From the NCBI RefSeq assembly GCF_016937655.1, contig NZ_JAFHKL010000003.1, positions 248,001 through 312,000 on the forward strand: 64,000 nt of DNA, written 5' to 3'. Below, one piece after another: positions 55,267-64,000 of this stretch. Below the pieces are notes generated by a model. That model was not told the DNA's origin and did not search any database. It was given only the letters and a program-made list of their open reading frames with translations. Numbering within the stretch: position 1 is the stretch's first letter; every line of letters starts with the position of its first letter. The stretch comes from Chromobacterium alkanivorans (GTDB lineage Bacteria > Pseudomonadota > Gammaproteobacteria > Burkholderiales > Chromobacteriaceae). The position numbers and the translations under genes are program-made.

Positions 55267-56277
55267 TCACGGCTGGGTTGCGGCCTGGCCCGCCAGATAG
55301 CGCTGGCGCAGCTGATCCGCGATTTCCTGCACCGCCTTGGCGTACAGCGTGCTGCGGTTGTAGCGGGTGATCACGAAGAAGTTGTTGAGGCCCAGCCAGT
55401 ATTCGGTGACGCCCGGCGCCGTTTCCAGCGGCACCAACACCGCCGGCACGTCGTCGGCCACCGGAGCCTGCGGCGTCACGCCCATTTTCTTCAACTCGCC
55501 CACGGTGTAGTGCAGATTGAATTTGTCGGCGATCAGCTGATCGATCTGCGGTCCCGGCTGCACGCTGGCCGGCAGGATCACGTCGTCGCCGTGGCGCCAG
55601 CCGTGGCGCTGGAAGTAATTGGCCACGCTGCCGATCGCGTCGTCCGGATCGCTCCAGATGTCGCGGTGGCCGCTGCCGTCGAAATCCACCGCCCATTTGC
55701 GGAAGCTGGACGGCATGAATTGCGGCCAGCCCATCGCGCCGGCGTAAGAGCCTTTCAGCGTCAGCGGGTCCTTGCCCTCCTCCTTGGCCAGCAGCAGGAA
55801 TTCGGTCAGCTCCTTGCGGAAGAATTCCGCCCGTCGCGGGTAATCGAAGCCTATGGTGGACAAGGCGTCCACCAGACGGAAGCTGCCGGTGTTGCGGCCG
55901 TAATGCGACTCCACGCCCAGAATGGCGACGACGAGCTCGGGCGCCACGCCGTACTGCTGCTCGGCGCGCGCCAGCGCGGCCGCGTTGGCGCGCCAGAACG
56001 TCACGCCGTCGGCGATGGTCTTTTCCCCCACCGTGGAATTGCGGAACTGATACCAGGGCCGCGAGGTGGACGGCTTGTCCAGGATCTTGATGATGTTGGG
56101 CTTGAGTTCGACATTGGCGAACACCGCCTCCAGCTCCGGGCGATTGAACTGGCCGCCGGCCACCTGCTCGTCGATATAGCGCTGCACGTCCGGACGCGCC
56201 AGGAAGGCGGCGTCGGCCTGGGCCAGCTGGAAGGAGAACAGGGCCGCCAACGGGGCCAGTTTAAGCAAAGATTTCAT
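55267..56277 (-). CDS. mltB: Lytic murein transglycosylase B
   Basis: The 336-residue MltB-family enzyme has a signal peptide (MKSLLKLAPLAALFSFQLAQA), the catalytic Glu123 in ILGVESHYGRNTG, and GSYAGAMGWPQFMPSSF. It cleaves glycan strands of peptidoglycan to 1,6-anhydro-muropeptides in the periplasm. There is no lipobox cysteine, so it is a soluble form. It is leftward, between hrcA and dnaX. Confidence 0.9.
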   Translation of the reverse strand: MKSLLKLAPLAALFSFQLAQADAAFLARPDVQRYIDEQVAGGQFNRPELEAVFANVELKPNIIKILDKPSTSRPWYQFRNSTVGEKTIADGVTFWRANAAALARAEQQYGVAPELVVAILGVESHYGRNTGSFRLVDALSTIGFDYPRRAEFFRKELTEFLLLAKEEGKDPLTLKGSYAGAMGWPQFMPSSFRKWAVDFDGSGHRDIWSDPDDAIGSVANYFQRHGWRHGDDVILPASVQPGPQIDQLIADKFNLHYTVGELKKMGVTPQAPVADDVPAVLVPLETAPGVTEYWLGLNNFFVITRYNRSTLYAKAVQEIADQLRQRYLAGQAATQP

Positions 56278-56374
56278 GGGCTGGTTTCTGATTGGATTTT
56301 TGACTTTGCCGCGCTCCCCTAAAGAACGCGGCGCGAAAACACGACCACGGACCCCGCAAGCTCGCGGTCAAACG

Positions 56375-57397
56375 CTAAGCGCGGAACGACAAGGCGCTGG
56401 ACACCAGCCGCGCGGTGATGTCGACGATGGGTATCACCCGCTCGTAAGCCATCCGGGTGGGCCCCACCACGCCCAGCGCGCCGACCACCTGGCCGTTGAT
56501 GCGGTAAGGCGCGGTCACCACCGAGCATTCGTCCAGCGTCACCACTCCGGACTCCTCGCCGATGAAAATGTTCACGCCCTGGGCTTCGCGCCCCTGGTTC
56601 AGCAGCTTCAGCAATTCGGTCTTGCGTTCGAAGACATTGAACAGCCGGCGCAGCCGCGACAAGTCCTCGGACAGGTCGCTCACCTCCAGCAGCCGGCTGC
56701 CGCCGGCCACCACCACCGCCGCGCTGCTGGCCGCCATCGAGCTCTGCCCCAGGCGGATCGCCGCCGACATCAGCTCGGCGATGTCGCCCTGCAACTGGCG
56801 CAATTCGTCCGCCACCCGGCTGGCGATGCTGTCCAGGCCCTGGCCCGCGTAATGCTGGTTGATGAAATTGCCGGCTTCTATCAGTTCCGACGGGGTGTAG
56901 TCGCGCTCCGTGGTCAGCAAGTGGTTCTGCACGTCGCCGTCCAGCGTCACCAGAATCATCAGCACCCGTCGCTCGGACAGGCGCAGGAATTCGATCTGGC
57001 GGAAGGCGATGTCGGAACGCTGCGGCGTGACGATCACGCCGGCGAAATGGGTCAGCTCGGACAGCAGCGAGGACGCGGACTGGGCGATGCGCTGCGGGCT
57101 GTCCGGCTGCAGGTTCAGCTCCAGCTCGTGCAGCGCCGCCTCTTCCAGCGGCCGGATGGTCAGCAGGCGATCGACGAACATGCGATAGCCGCGCGCGGTG
57201 GGCACCCGGCCGGCCGAGGTGTGCGGCGCCGCGATCAGCCCCATCGCCTCCAGTTCCGCCAGCACATTGCGGATGGACGCGGACGACAGCTCGACGCCGG
57301 GCAGCATCGACAGGGTTTTGGACCCCACCGGCTGGCCGTCGACGATATAGCGTTCGATCAGGACCTTGAGCAGGTGTTGCGCGCGTTCGTTCATCAT
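56375..57397 (-). CDS. hrcA: Heat-inducible transcription repressor HrcA
   Basis: The 340-residue HrcA has the winged-helix start RAQHLLKVLIERYIVDGQPVGSKTL, SSASIRNVLAELEAMGLI, and the C-terminal VSGALSF-like ending ITARLVSSALSFRA. It represses heat-shock chaperone genes at CIRCE sites. ATG 57397 and ATG 57394 are adjacent; the latter is also possible. Upstream, CTTGAAA (minus strand, 57454-57460) is a sigma32-like -35 box. No CIRCE element was found in front of hrcA itself. Confidence 0.93.
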   Translation of the reverse strand: MMNERAQHLLKVLIERYIVDGQPVGSKTLSMLPGVELSSASIRNVLAELEAMGLIAAPHTSAGRVPTARGYRMFVDRLLTIRPLEEAALHELELNLQPDSPQRIAQSASSLLSELTHFAGVIVTPQRSDIAFRQIEFLRLSERRVLMILVTLDGDVQNHLLTTERDYTPSELIEAGNFINQHYAGQGLDSIASRVADELRQLQGDIAELMSAAIRLGQSSMAASSAAVVVAGGSRLLEVSDLSEDLSRLRRLFNVFERKTELLKLLNQGREAQGVNIFIGEESGVVTLDECSVVTAPYRINGQVVGALGVVGPTRMAYERVIPIVDITARLVSSALSFRA

Positions 57398-57703
57398 GAT
57401 GGCTTCATTGTACACAGGGTGGACACTTGTAAAAGTGGTCGCAATCACAACTTTTTCAAGCGAGATCGCGCTTTCCCGTCCCGAAGGACGGTATCGCCGG
57501 CAAGCGGCCCTGCCGTTGGCCAAGGCTTTATGAGATAATCGACGCCATCTTTTCGGCTATCGGCGCAGCAAACGCAAGCGCGGCGGGCCTTCCCCGCCCG
57601 CGCCCCGCAAACCCCTGTCCGGCATCGGGTTTTTCCGCCAACAGGACGCTTGCCGCCGCTGGCCGACCATTCATTTCGTTTAGCGCCCCACACTGGAGAC
57701 AGC
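57398..57703. other. Divergent hrcA/recA promoter region
   Basis: This stretch holds the promoters of both genes. GATAAT at 57534-57539 may be the recA -10 box, though no good -35 stands 17 bp before it. I found no CTGT-N8-ACAG SOS box before recA. No gene is seen. Confidence 0.45.
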
Positions 57704-58756
57704 ATGGCATCCGAAGACAAGAGCAAAGCGTTGGCCGCGGCCCTTGCCCAGATTGAAAAGCAATTTGGCAAGGGTTCGATCATGCGCATGAGCGACAACC
57801 AGATCAATGAAAACCTGCAGGTGGTCTCCACCGGCTCGCTGAGTCTGGACTTGGCGCTTGGCGTCGGCGGCCTGCCGCGCGGCCGCGTCGTGGAAATCTA
57901 CGGCCCGGAGTCGTCCGGTAAAACCACCCTGTGTCTGCAAGCGGTGGCCGAGATGCAAAAATTGGGCGGCACCTGCGCCTACATCGACGCGGAAAACGCG
58001 CTGGACCCGCAATATGCGCAAAAGCTGGGCGTCAAGGTCGACGACCTGCTGATCTCGCAGCCGGACACCGGCGAACAGGCGCTGGAAATCTGCGACATGC
58101 TGGTGCGCTCCAGCGGCGTCGATCTGATCGTGATCGACTCGGTGGCCGCGCTGGTGCCGAAGGCGGAAATCGAAGGCGAGATGGGCGACAGCCACGTCGG
58201 CCTGCAAGCCCGCCTGATGAGCCAGGCGCTGCGCAAGCTGACCGGCAACATCAAGCGCACCAACACCCTGGTGATCTTCATCAACCAGATCCGCATGAAG
58301 ATCGGCGTGATGTTCGGCAACCCGGAAACCACCACCGGCGGCAACGCGCTGAAGTTCTACGCCTCCGTGCGCCTGGACATCCGCCGCACCGGCGGCATCA
58401 AGAAGGGCGAGGAAGTGATCGGCAACGACACCCGCGTCAAAGTGGTGAAGAACAAGGTGTCGCCGCCGTTCCGCCAGGCTGATTTCGAAATCCTGTACGG
58501 CGAGGGCATCTCCCGCCAGGGCGAAATCATCGAGCTGGGCGTCAAGCACGGCTTCATCGACAAGTCCGGCGCCTGGTACGCCTACAACGGCCAGAAGATC
58601 GGCCAGGGCAAGGACAACACCCGCGAGTGGCTGAAGTCCAACCCGGAAATCGCCGCCGAAGTGGAACGCAAGATCCGCGACGCGGTGGGCATCAAAGTGG
58701 AAATCACCGAAGGCCAGCCGGACGAAGAGTTCGCGGACGACGCGCTCGACGCCTGA
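57704..58756 (+). CDS. recA: Recombinase RecA
   Basis: The 350-residue RecA has Walker [10 protein letters not shown] (67-75), the [23 protein letters not shown] block and the [31 protein letters not shown] core, and an acidic tail ([11 protein letters not shown]). It binds single-stranded DNA and ATP, catalyses strand exchange and controls SOS cleavage. GGAGA lies 7 bases before ATG 57704. recX follows after 8 bp. Confidence 0.98.
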   Translation: MASEDKSKALAAALAQIEKQFGKGSIMRMSDNQINENLQVVSTGSLSLDLALGVGGLPRGRVVEIYGPESSGKTTLCLQAVAEMQKLGGTCAYIDAENALDPQYAQKLGVKVDDLLISQPDTGEQALEICDMLVRSSGVDLIVIDSVAALVPKAEIEGEMGDSHVGLQARLMSQALRKLTGNIKRTNTLVIFINQIRMKIGVMFGNPETTTGGNALKFYASVRLDIRRTGGIKKGEEVIGNDTRVKVVKNKVSPPFRQADFEILYGEGISRQGEIIELGVKHGFIDKSGAWYAYNGQKIGQGKDNTREWLKSNPEIAAEVERKIRDAVGIKVEITEGQPDEEFADDALDA

Positions 58757-58764
58757 TTTCCCGA

Positions 58765-59220
58765 ATGGAAAAAAGCCTGAGGGCGCGAGCCGTCGACCTC
58801 CTGTCCCGCCGCGAATACACGCGGCGGGAGCTGGAGCGGCGGCTCGCTCCGTTTGCGGAAAGCCCGGAACAATTGAGCGCCCTGCTGGACGATCTGGCCG
58901 AACACAGCTGGCAGTCCGATCAGCGCTTCGCCCAGCAGTTCGCCGACAGCAAGGGCCAGCGCTACGGCAGCCGCCGGCTGCAACAGGAAATGCGCCAGCG
59001 CGGCGTGGACGCCGAGCTGATCCGCGACGCCTTGCAAGGCCGCGACGACCTGGCCGCCGCCCAGGCGCAATGGCGGAAGAAGTTCGGCCGCATGCCGGAC
59101 ACGCCGCAGGAGCGCGCGCGCCAGATCCGCTTTCTGGCCGGACGCGGCTTCCCGATGTCCGTCATCGCCAAGGTGCTCAGCGGCGCCGCCGACGACGACT
59201 TTCCCGCCGACGAGGACTGA
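58765..59220 (+). CDS. recX: RecA regulator RecX
   Basis: The 151-residue all-helical RecX has ARAVDLLSRREYTRRELERRL, LLDDLAEHSWQSDQRFAQQF and KGQRYGSRRLQQEMRQRGV, the tandem three-helix repeats of the family. It inhibits RecA filament growth. ATG 58765 lies 8 bp after the recA stop with no separate ribosome binding site, so translation probably depends on recA. Confidence 0.93.
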   Translation: MEKSLRARAVDLLSRREYTRRELERRLAPFAESPEQLSALLDDLAEHSWQSDQRFAQQFADSKGQRYGSRRLQQEMRQRGVDAELIRDALQGRDDLAAAQAQWRKKFGRMPDTPQERARQIRFLAGRGFPMSVIAKVLSGAADDDFPADED

Positions 59221-59222
59221 GC

Positions 59223-59681
59223 ATGCAAACGCGCAGCATCGCCACCCAGATCGACATAGACGCCGAACCGGCCGCGGTCTGGCGCGTGCTGTGCGACTGG
59301 GCCGCCTATCCGGCGTGGAACCCCTTCATCGTCGGCCTGCACGGCCGCCAGCAGATAGGCGCCCGGCTGGTGGTCAGCATCCATCCGCCCGGCCGGCCGC
59401 GGCTGACCTTCCGCCCGCGGCTGGAGGTCTTGCAAACGGCGGACGAGCTGGCGTGGCTGGGGCGCGCGCTGCTGCCCGGCCTGCTGGACGGCCGCCACAG
59501 TTTCCGTCTGGAAGCGCTGGAAAACGGCCGCACCCGGCTGCATCACGGCGAAACTTTCAGCGGCTTCTTGCTGCCGCTGTTCGGTCAGGCCTTGCTGGCC
59601 GACGCCCGCAAGGGTTTCGAATTGATGAACCAGGCGCTCAAGCGCCGCGCCGAAACCCTTGCCAGCGCCGGCGCGGCTTGA
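59223..59681 (+). CDS. SRPBCC-family protein
   Basis: The 152-residue protein shows the polyketide cyclase/START-like pattern [43 protein letters not shown] and [16 protein letters not shown]. Such proteins bind hydrophobic ligands; no catalytic residue can be assigned. It begins 2 bp after recX and so shares its transcript. A second SRPBCC gene lies beside recR in this window, but the two are only distantly similar. Confidence 0.8.
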   Translation: MQTRSIATQIDIDAEPAAVWRVLCDWAAYPAWNPFIVGLHGRQQIGARLVVSIHPPGRPRLTFRPRLEVLQTADELAWLGRALLPGLLDGRHSFRLEALENGRTRLHHGETFSGFLLPLFGQALLADARKGFELMNQALKRRAETLASAGAA

Positions 59682-59757
59682 CACAATCAGCTGTCCGCGC
59701 CGCTCTGGGTTCAAGCCCCCAAAGCGGCCCAGAATTCGCAATCTTACGAAATCAAAC

Positions 59758-62391
59758 ATGAAAACCTCTGAAATTCGCCAGAAATTCCTGGATTTCTTTG
59801 CCGGCAAAAACCATCAGGTGGTGCCCTCCAGCAGCCTGATCCCCGGCAACGACCCCACGCTGATGTTCACCGTCGCCGGCATGGTGCAGTTCAAGGACGT
59901 GTTCCTGGGCTTTGAAAAGCGCGACTACACCCGCGCCACCACCAGCCAGAAATGTCTGCGCGCCGGCGGCAAGCACAACGACCTGGAAAACGTCGGCTAC
60001 ACCGCGCGCCACCACACCTTCTTCGAAATGCTGGGCAACTTCAGCTTCGGCGACTACTTCAAGCAAGACGCCATCACCTTCGCCTGGGAATTCCTAACCG
60101 GCGAACAGTGGCTGAACCTGCCCAAGGACAAGCTGCTGGTCACCGTCTACGCCTCCGACGACGAGGCCTACGACATCTGGCACAAGAGCGTGGGCCTGCC
60201 GGCCGACAAGATCATCCGCATCGGCGACAACAAGGGCGCGCCGTACGCGTCCGACAACTTCTGGACCATGGGCGACACCGGCCCCTGCGGCCCCTGCACC
60301 GAGATCTTCTACGACCACGGCCCGAGCGTGGCCGGCGGCCCTCCGGGCAGCCCGGACGAAGACGGCGACCGCTTCATGGAAATCTGGAACAACGTGTTCA
60401 TGCAGTTCAACCGCGACGAGTCCGGCACCCTGCATCCGCTGCCCAAGCCGTCGGTAGACACCGGCATGGGCCTGGAACGCCTGTCCACCGTGCTGCAGCA
60501 CGTCAAGTCCAACTACGAGACCGACGCGCTGGCCTGCCTGGTGCGCGCCGCCGCGCGCGAAACCGGCATTGGCTACAGCCAGGACGTGCCGTCGCTGAAA
60601 GTGATCGCCGACCACATCCGCGCCTGTTGCTTCATGGTCGCCGACGGCATCCTGCCGTCCAACGAAGGCCGCGGCTACGTGCTGCGCCGCATCGCCCGCC
60701 GCGCCATCCGCCACGGCTACAAGCTGGGGCAGAAAGGCCTGTTCTTCCACAAGATCGTCGCCGATCTGGTGGCCGAGATGGGCGACGCCTACCCAGAACT
60801 GCGCGAGAAGCAGGCGCATATCGAAGACGCGCTGCGCGCCGAGGAAATCAAGTTCGCCGAGACGCTGGAAATCGGCATGGGCCTGGTCGACTCCGCCTTG
60901 GAAGGCGGCAAGACCAAGCTTGACGGCGACACCATCTTCAAGCTCTACGACACCTTCGGCTTCCCGGTGGACCTGACCGCCGATATCTGCCGCGAACGCG
61001 ACATCCACGCCGATCTGGAAGGCTTCGAGCGCGCGATGGAGGCCCAGCGCGAGCGCGGCCGCGCCGGCTCCAGCTTCAAGATGACCGGCAAGGTCAGCTA
61101 CAGCGGCGCCGACACCTGCTTCCACGGCTATGATTCCGCCAGCACCGACGCCAAGGTATTGGCGCTGTTCAAGGGCACCGAAGCCGTCGCCGCGCTGGAA
61201 GCCGGCGAAGAAGGCATCGTGGTGCTGGACGACACCCCGTTCTACGCCGAAGGCGGCGGCCAGGTCGGCGACGTCGGCGAGATTTCGCTGCAAGGCGGCA
61301 TCGGCGCGCTGTTCGACGTCAACGACACCCAGAAGATCCAGGCCGCGGTGTTCGGCCACAAGGGCAAGCTGGCCCGCGGCCGCCTGGCCGTCGGCGACAG
61401 CGTGACCGCCACCATCGACCTGCACGCGCGCGCCGCCAGCGCCCGCAACCACTCCGCCACCCACCTCCTGCACGCGGCGCTGCGCCACGTGCTGGGCGAC
61501 CATGTCGCGCAGAAGGGCTCGCTGGTGAATCCGGAGCGGACCCGCTTCGACTTCGCCCACGGCGAACCGGTCAGCGCCGAACAGATCGCCGAGCTGGAGC
61601 GCGTGGTCAACCGCGTGATCAGCCACAACCTGCCGGTCAAGGCCGAAGTGATGAGCATGGAAGCCGCACAGAAATCCGGCGCGATGATGCTGTTCGGCGA
61701 AAAATACGGCGATGAAGTGCGCGTGCTGACCATGGGCGACTTCTCCGCCGAACTGTGCGGCGGCACCCACGTGCAGCGCACCGGCGACATCGGCCTGTTC
61801 AAGATCGTCGCGGAAAGCGGCGTCGCCGCCGGCGTGCGCCGCGTCGAAGCCGTCACCGGCGAAGGCGCCATCGCTTACATCCAGACGCAGGACGCCTTGC
61901 TGAAAGAAGCCGCCGGCGCGCTGAAAGCGCAGACGCTGGACGAAGTGGCCGCCAAGATCGGCAGCCTGCAGGACAACGTCAAGACGCTGGAAAAAGAGCT
62001 GGCCAAGCTCAAGGGCCAGCTGGCCGCCTCCGCCGGCGACAGCCTGTCCGACAGCGCCGCCGACGTCAACGGCGTCAAGGTGCTGGCGGTGGAACTGCCG
62101 GGCGCTGACAACACCGCGCTGCGCGAAACCCTGGACAAGCTGAAGGACAAGCTGGGTTCCGCCGCCATCGTGCTGGCCGCCAAGGGCGACGGCAAGGTGG
62201 CGCTGGTGGCCGGCGTCACCGCCGACCTGACCGCCAAGCTCAAGGCCGGCGAACTGGTCAACTTCGTCGCCCAGCAGGTGGGCGGCAAGGGCGGCGGCCG
62301 TCCGGACATGGCCCAGGCCGGCGGCACTCAGCCGGAAAACCTGGCGGCGGCCTTGGCCGGCGTGCAGGCCTGGGTGGCCGGCAAGCTCTAA
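59758..62391 (+). CDS. alaS: Alanine-tRNA ligase
   Basis: The 877-residue class II synthetase has the catalytic N-terminus ([35 protein letters not shown]) and an editing domain with zinc ligands [11 protein letters not shown] and CGGTHV. The C-terminal DHHA1 domain ([13 protein letters not shown]) follows. It charges tRNA-Ala and edits Ser and Gly mischarging. The stop TAA (62389-62391) is also the left flank of the repeat element at 62392. Its terminator lies beyond the repeats at 62609. Confidence 0.98.
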   Translation: MKTSEIRQKFLDFFAGKNHQVVPSSSLIPGNDPTLMFTVAGMVQFKDVFLGFEKRDYTRATTSQKCLRAGGKHNDLENVGYTARHHTFFEMLGNFSFGDYFKQDAITFAWEFLTGEQWLNLPKDKLLVTVYASDDEAYDIWHKSVGLPADKIIRIGDNKGAPYASDNFWTMGDTGPCGPCTEIFYDHGPSVAGGPPGSPDEDGDRFMEIWNNVFMQFNRDESGTLHPLPKPSVDTGMGLERLSTVLQHVKSNYETDALACLVRAAARETGIGYSQDVPSLKVIADHIRACCFMVADGILPSNEGRGYVLRRIARRAIRHGYKLGQKGLFFHKIVADLVAEMGDAYPELREKQAHIEDALRAEEIKFAETLEIGMGLVDSALEGGKTKLDGDTIFKLYDTFGFPVDLTADICRERDIHADLEGFERAMEAQRERGRAGSSFKMTGKVSYSGADTCFHGYDSASTDAKVLALFKGTEAVAALEAGEEGIVVLDDTPFYAEGGGQVGDVGEISLQGGIGALFDVNDTQKIQAAVFGHKGKLARGRLAVGDSVTATIDLHARAASARNHSATHLLHAALRHVLGDHVAQKGSLVNPERTRFDFAHGEPVSAEQIAELERVVNRVISHNLPVKAEVMSMEAAQKSGAMMLFGEKYGDEVRVLTMGDFSAELCGGTHVQRTGDIGLFKIVAESGVAAGVRRVEAVTGEGAIAYIQTQDALLKEAAGALKAQTLDEVAAKIGSLQDNVKTLEKELAKLKGQLAASAGDSLSDSAADVNGVKVLAVELPGADNTALRETLDKLKDKLGSAAIVLAAKGDGKVALVAGVTADLTAKLKAGELVNFVAQQVGGKGGGRPDMAQAGGTQPENLAAALAGVQAWVAGKL

Positions 62392-62534
62392 GAACCTGTT
62401 TACGATCTGCTGCGCGTCGGCGATACGGCGTTAAAAACCAGCTCAAAATGCTCATGTACCGCTTGTACATTCCGCTTTTTCGCTCGTTTTCGCCTTGTCT
62501 CGCCTTAGCTCGCGAGATCGTAAACACGCTCTAA
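62389..62534. repeat. MITE-like dispersed element, copy C
   Basis: A 140-bp element (62392-62531) lies between TAA (62389-62391, the alaS stop) and TAA (62532-62534). Ends GAACCTGTTTACGATCT and the complement of GAGCGTGTTTACGATCT and the core ATGTAC-N5-GTACAT match copies A and B. Confidence 0.85.
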
Positions 62535-62587
62535 GAGCCTGTTCATAGTCGCTGCGCTTCGGCGATACGGCGTTGAACAGGCTCTAA
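62532..62587. repeat. 50-bp miniature derivative in tandem with copy C
   Basis: GAGCCTGTTCA (62535-62545) pairs perfectly with TGAACAGGCTC (62574-62584), flanked by TAA on both sides and sharing the 62532-62534 TAA with copy C. The short interior (CGCTGCGCTTCGGCGATACG) matches the left interior of copy C, so it looks like an internally deleted copy. Confidence 0.75.
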
Positions 62588-62608
62588 GCCACACGCCTCA
62601 CTCCGACA

Positions 62609-62638
62609 AAAGACCGCGCGTTTGCGCGGTCTTTTTTT
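62609..62638 (+). terminator. Intrinsic terminator of alaS
   Basis: AGACCGCGC pairs with GCGCGGTCT around a short loop, followed by seven T. It is displaced to 220 bp from the alaS stop by the two repeat elements. Confidence 0.88.
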
Positions 62639-62705
62639 GTCCGCCCTTTGCCAAACCGGCCTGATTGCGCGCATGCTGGACCGGGACATCGCAGAGGAAA
62701 CCGCC

Positions 62706-63191
62706 ATGGACCGACTCGAAGCGCTGGAACTGCGCGCGGCGCGCGCCGACGAACTGCCCGCCGTGCTGAGCCTGATCGCCCTCGCCTTCCTGCCGCTGGC
62801 CGCGCGCTTGCCCAGCCGCCCCACCGCGCTGGACGAGACCGAGGACAGCCTGCGCCAACGCCTCCGCGCCGGCGGCCGCATCCACGTCGCCAGCCGGCAG
62901 GACGCGCTCTTGGCCTGCATGATCACCGCGCCGCTGGGCGCGACCGCGGCGGAATGCAAGCGCGTCTGCGCCCACCCGGACTGGCAGGGCCTCGGCCTGG
63001 GCAAACGGCTGATGCTGCACGGCGAAGCTCGCCTGAAACAGCAGGGCGTCGTCCGCGTCCAGCTGGCCACCCGCGCCAGCATGCCGGCCAATCTGCGCTT
63101 TTATCAGGCGCTGGGCTATCGCGTCGTCGCGGAAGAGCCCTACCCGGCGGGCATCGCCGATCTGCGCATCATCCTGGAAAAACAATTGTAG
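62706..63191 (+). CDS. GNAT N-acetyltransferase
   Basis: The 161-residue GNAT has an N-terminal LELRAARADELPAVLSLIALAF, the acetyl-CoA motif KRVCAHPDWQGLGLGKRLM (Q-x-x-G-x-G-K) and the ending FYQALGYRVVAEEPYPAG. GAGGAA lies 6-11 bases before ATG 62706, which is why it is chosen over upstream ATG 62673. It is a single gene after alaS. The substrate is unknown. Confidence 0.85.
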   Translation: MDRLEALELRAARADELPAVLSLIALAFLPLAARLPSRPTALDETEDSLRQRLRAGGRIHVASRQDALLACMITAPLGATAAECKRVCAHPDWQGLGLGKRLMLHGEARLKQQGVVRVQLATRASMPANLRFYQALGYRVVAEEPYPAGIADLRIILEKQL

Positions 63192-63294
63192 CCGGCGGGC
63201 GCGGCTTTCTTGCTCCAGGTCAAGGGCGTAAAAATTAAGGAACCCTAATATTAAGAGGCTTTAATTTGGCTTCTCCTCTTGTTGTTTGCATTTC

Positions 63295-63330
63295 AGCCCT
63301 GCTCGCCTCTCCGATCAGGGCGTTTTTTTT
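63295..63330 (+). terminator. Intrinsic terminator after the GNAT gene
   Basis: GCCCTG pairs with CAGGGC around a 14-base loop and is followed by eight T, about 105 bp past the stop codon. Confidence 0.7.
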
Positions 63331-63344
63331 GGCGCGCGGACATG

Positions 63345-63373
63345 AAAAAAGGCGGCCGGAGCCGCCTGTTTTC
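63345..63373 (-). terminator. Intrinsic terminator of the TauE-like gene
   Basis: GGCGGC pairs with GCCGCC around CGGA, and the minus strand ends in a T run. It is 18 bp past the leftward stop at 63391. Confidence 0.8.
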
Positions 63374-63390
63374 CTTCATGCCGCGCCGGC

Positions 63391-64000
63391 TCAAAACACC
63401 AGCTTGCCGCCTATCACCGCCAGCATCACCGCCAACGCCGGCCGCAGCCAGCCCTCAGCCAACTGCCGCGTCAACTTGCTGCCCAGCCAGATGCCGGGCA
63501 GCGAGCCGGCCAGCAGATTGGCCAGCAGCAGAAAATCCACATTGCCGAGCCCGGCGTGCCCCAGACCCGCCACCAGGGTCAGCGGCACCGCGTGCGCGAT
63601 TTCGGTGCCCACCAGCCGCGAAGTCGACAGCGCCGGGTACAGCAGGAACAAGGCCAGCGTGCCCAGCGCGCCGGCGCCGATGGAGCTGAGCGTCACCAAC
63701 ACGCCCAGCACCACGCCGGTGGCCACGGTTAGGCCGATGCGCGGCTCCGACGACAGGGCCAGAGCGCCAGAACGCCCCAGCCAGCGCAGCAGCAGAGGCT
63801 TGCCCAAGATCGCCGCCGCGGTCAGCAACAGCGCGACGCCCAGCACCAGCTTGAACAAGGTGTCCAGCATCTTCTCCGGCAGATGCAAATAAGACAGGCC
63901 GGCCAGCACCAGCAAGGCCGCCGGCACGCTGCCGGCGCTCAGCCAGCCGGCGATGCGCCAATCGACGTGGCCCTGGCGATGATGCACCGTCGCCCCGCCC
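63391..64000 (-). CDS. TauE/SafE-family permease, C-terminal part (cut by window edge)
   Basis: The frame is open to the right edge, so about 203 C-terminal residues are visible. They hold roughly five membrane helices, with the family segments VHHRQGHVDWRI, LGVLVTLSSIGAGALGTLAL and the ending RPALAVMLAVIGGKLVF. TauE/SafE permeases export sulfite, sulfoacetate or related organic anions. The gene is convergent with the GNAT gene. Which substrate it moves cannot be told from this part. Confidence 0.85.
   Translation of the reverse strand, partial: GGATVHHRQGHVDWRIAGWLSAGSVPAALLVLAGLSYLHLPEKMLDTLFKLVLGVALLLTAAAILGKPLLLRWLGRSGALALSSEPRIGLTVATGVVLGVLVTLSSIGAGALGTLALFLLYPALSTSRLVGTEIAHAVPLTLVAGLGHAGLGNVDFLLLANLLAGSLPGIWLGSKLTRQLAEGWLRPALAVMLAVIGGKLVF

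Overview
The window looks like a chromosomal segment of a high-GC betaproteobacterium of the order Neisseriales, most probably Chromobacterium or a close relative. The reasons are a complete hcnABC hydrogen cyanide synthase operon, a chitobiase, an aruFG-type arginine succinyltransferase operon, and the conserved blocks rimP-nusA-infB-rbfA-truB-rpsO-pnp, dnaX-ybaB-recR, recA-recX and alaS. The genus is inferred from gene content; nothing here proves it.

Positions 1-10034 hold a leftward operon that looks like a biosynthetic cluster for a nitrogen-nitrogen-bonded metabolite. Its core is a lysine N6-hydroxylase, a FAD amine oxidase and a cupin/methionyl-tRNA-synthetase fusion. This is the enzyme trio known from hydrazinoacetate-forming pathways. 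It is followed by an acyl-adenylating ligase, a GNAT, an alpha/beta hydrolase, a JmjC-like (cupin-8) oxygenase, an ATP-grasp ligase and the start of an MFS exporter. Upstream lies a sigma70-like promoter overlapping a perfect palindrome, with a leader of about 350 nt. This is the most novel system in the window.

Positions 10631-17244 encode the arginine succinyltransferase pathway (astC-aruF-aruG-astD-astB). A REP-like hairpin pair and a MITE-like element separate astD from astB. From 17616 to 21803 come a periplasmic GH20 chitobiase and two poorly known proteins. From 21889 to 31046 is the leftward translation and RNA-decay operon rimP-nusA-infB-rbfA-truB-rpsO-pnp. From 31360 to 39725, rightward genes encode FadD, PilU, a YffB-like protein, DapE, MarC, CcoG and a MocR-type regulator.

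Positions 39772-48217 form a hydroxyproline catabolic locus. It contains a 4-hydroxyproline epimerase, a D-hydroxyproline dehydrogenase, an NhaC-like transporter, a DapA-like deaminase, an aldehyde dehydrogenase and a binding protein. A divergent GntR/FCD regulator is flanked by two copies of one candidate operator. Next comes hcnABC (48729-51708), behind a perfect FNR/ANR box. The right part holds recR, a SRPBCC gene, ybaB, dnaX, mltB, divergent hrcA and recA, recX, a second SRPBCC gene, alaS, a GNAT and a truncated TauE permease.

A dispersed family of about 140-bp elements with 17-bp inverted ends and TAA flanks occurs at 1455, 12200 and 62389. A 50-bp miniature sits in tandem at 62532 and a lone end at 44907. 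Most copies sit on stop codons. No tRNA, rRNA, CRISPR array, complete insertion sequence or prophage was seen.
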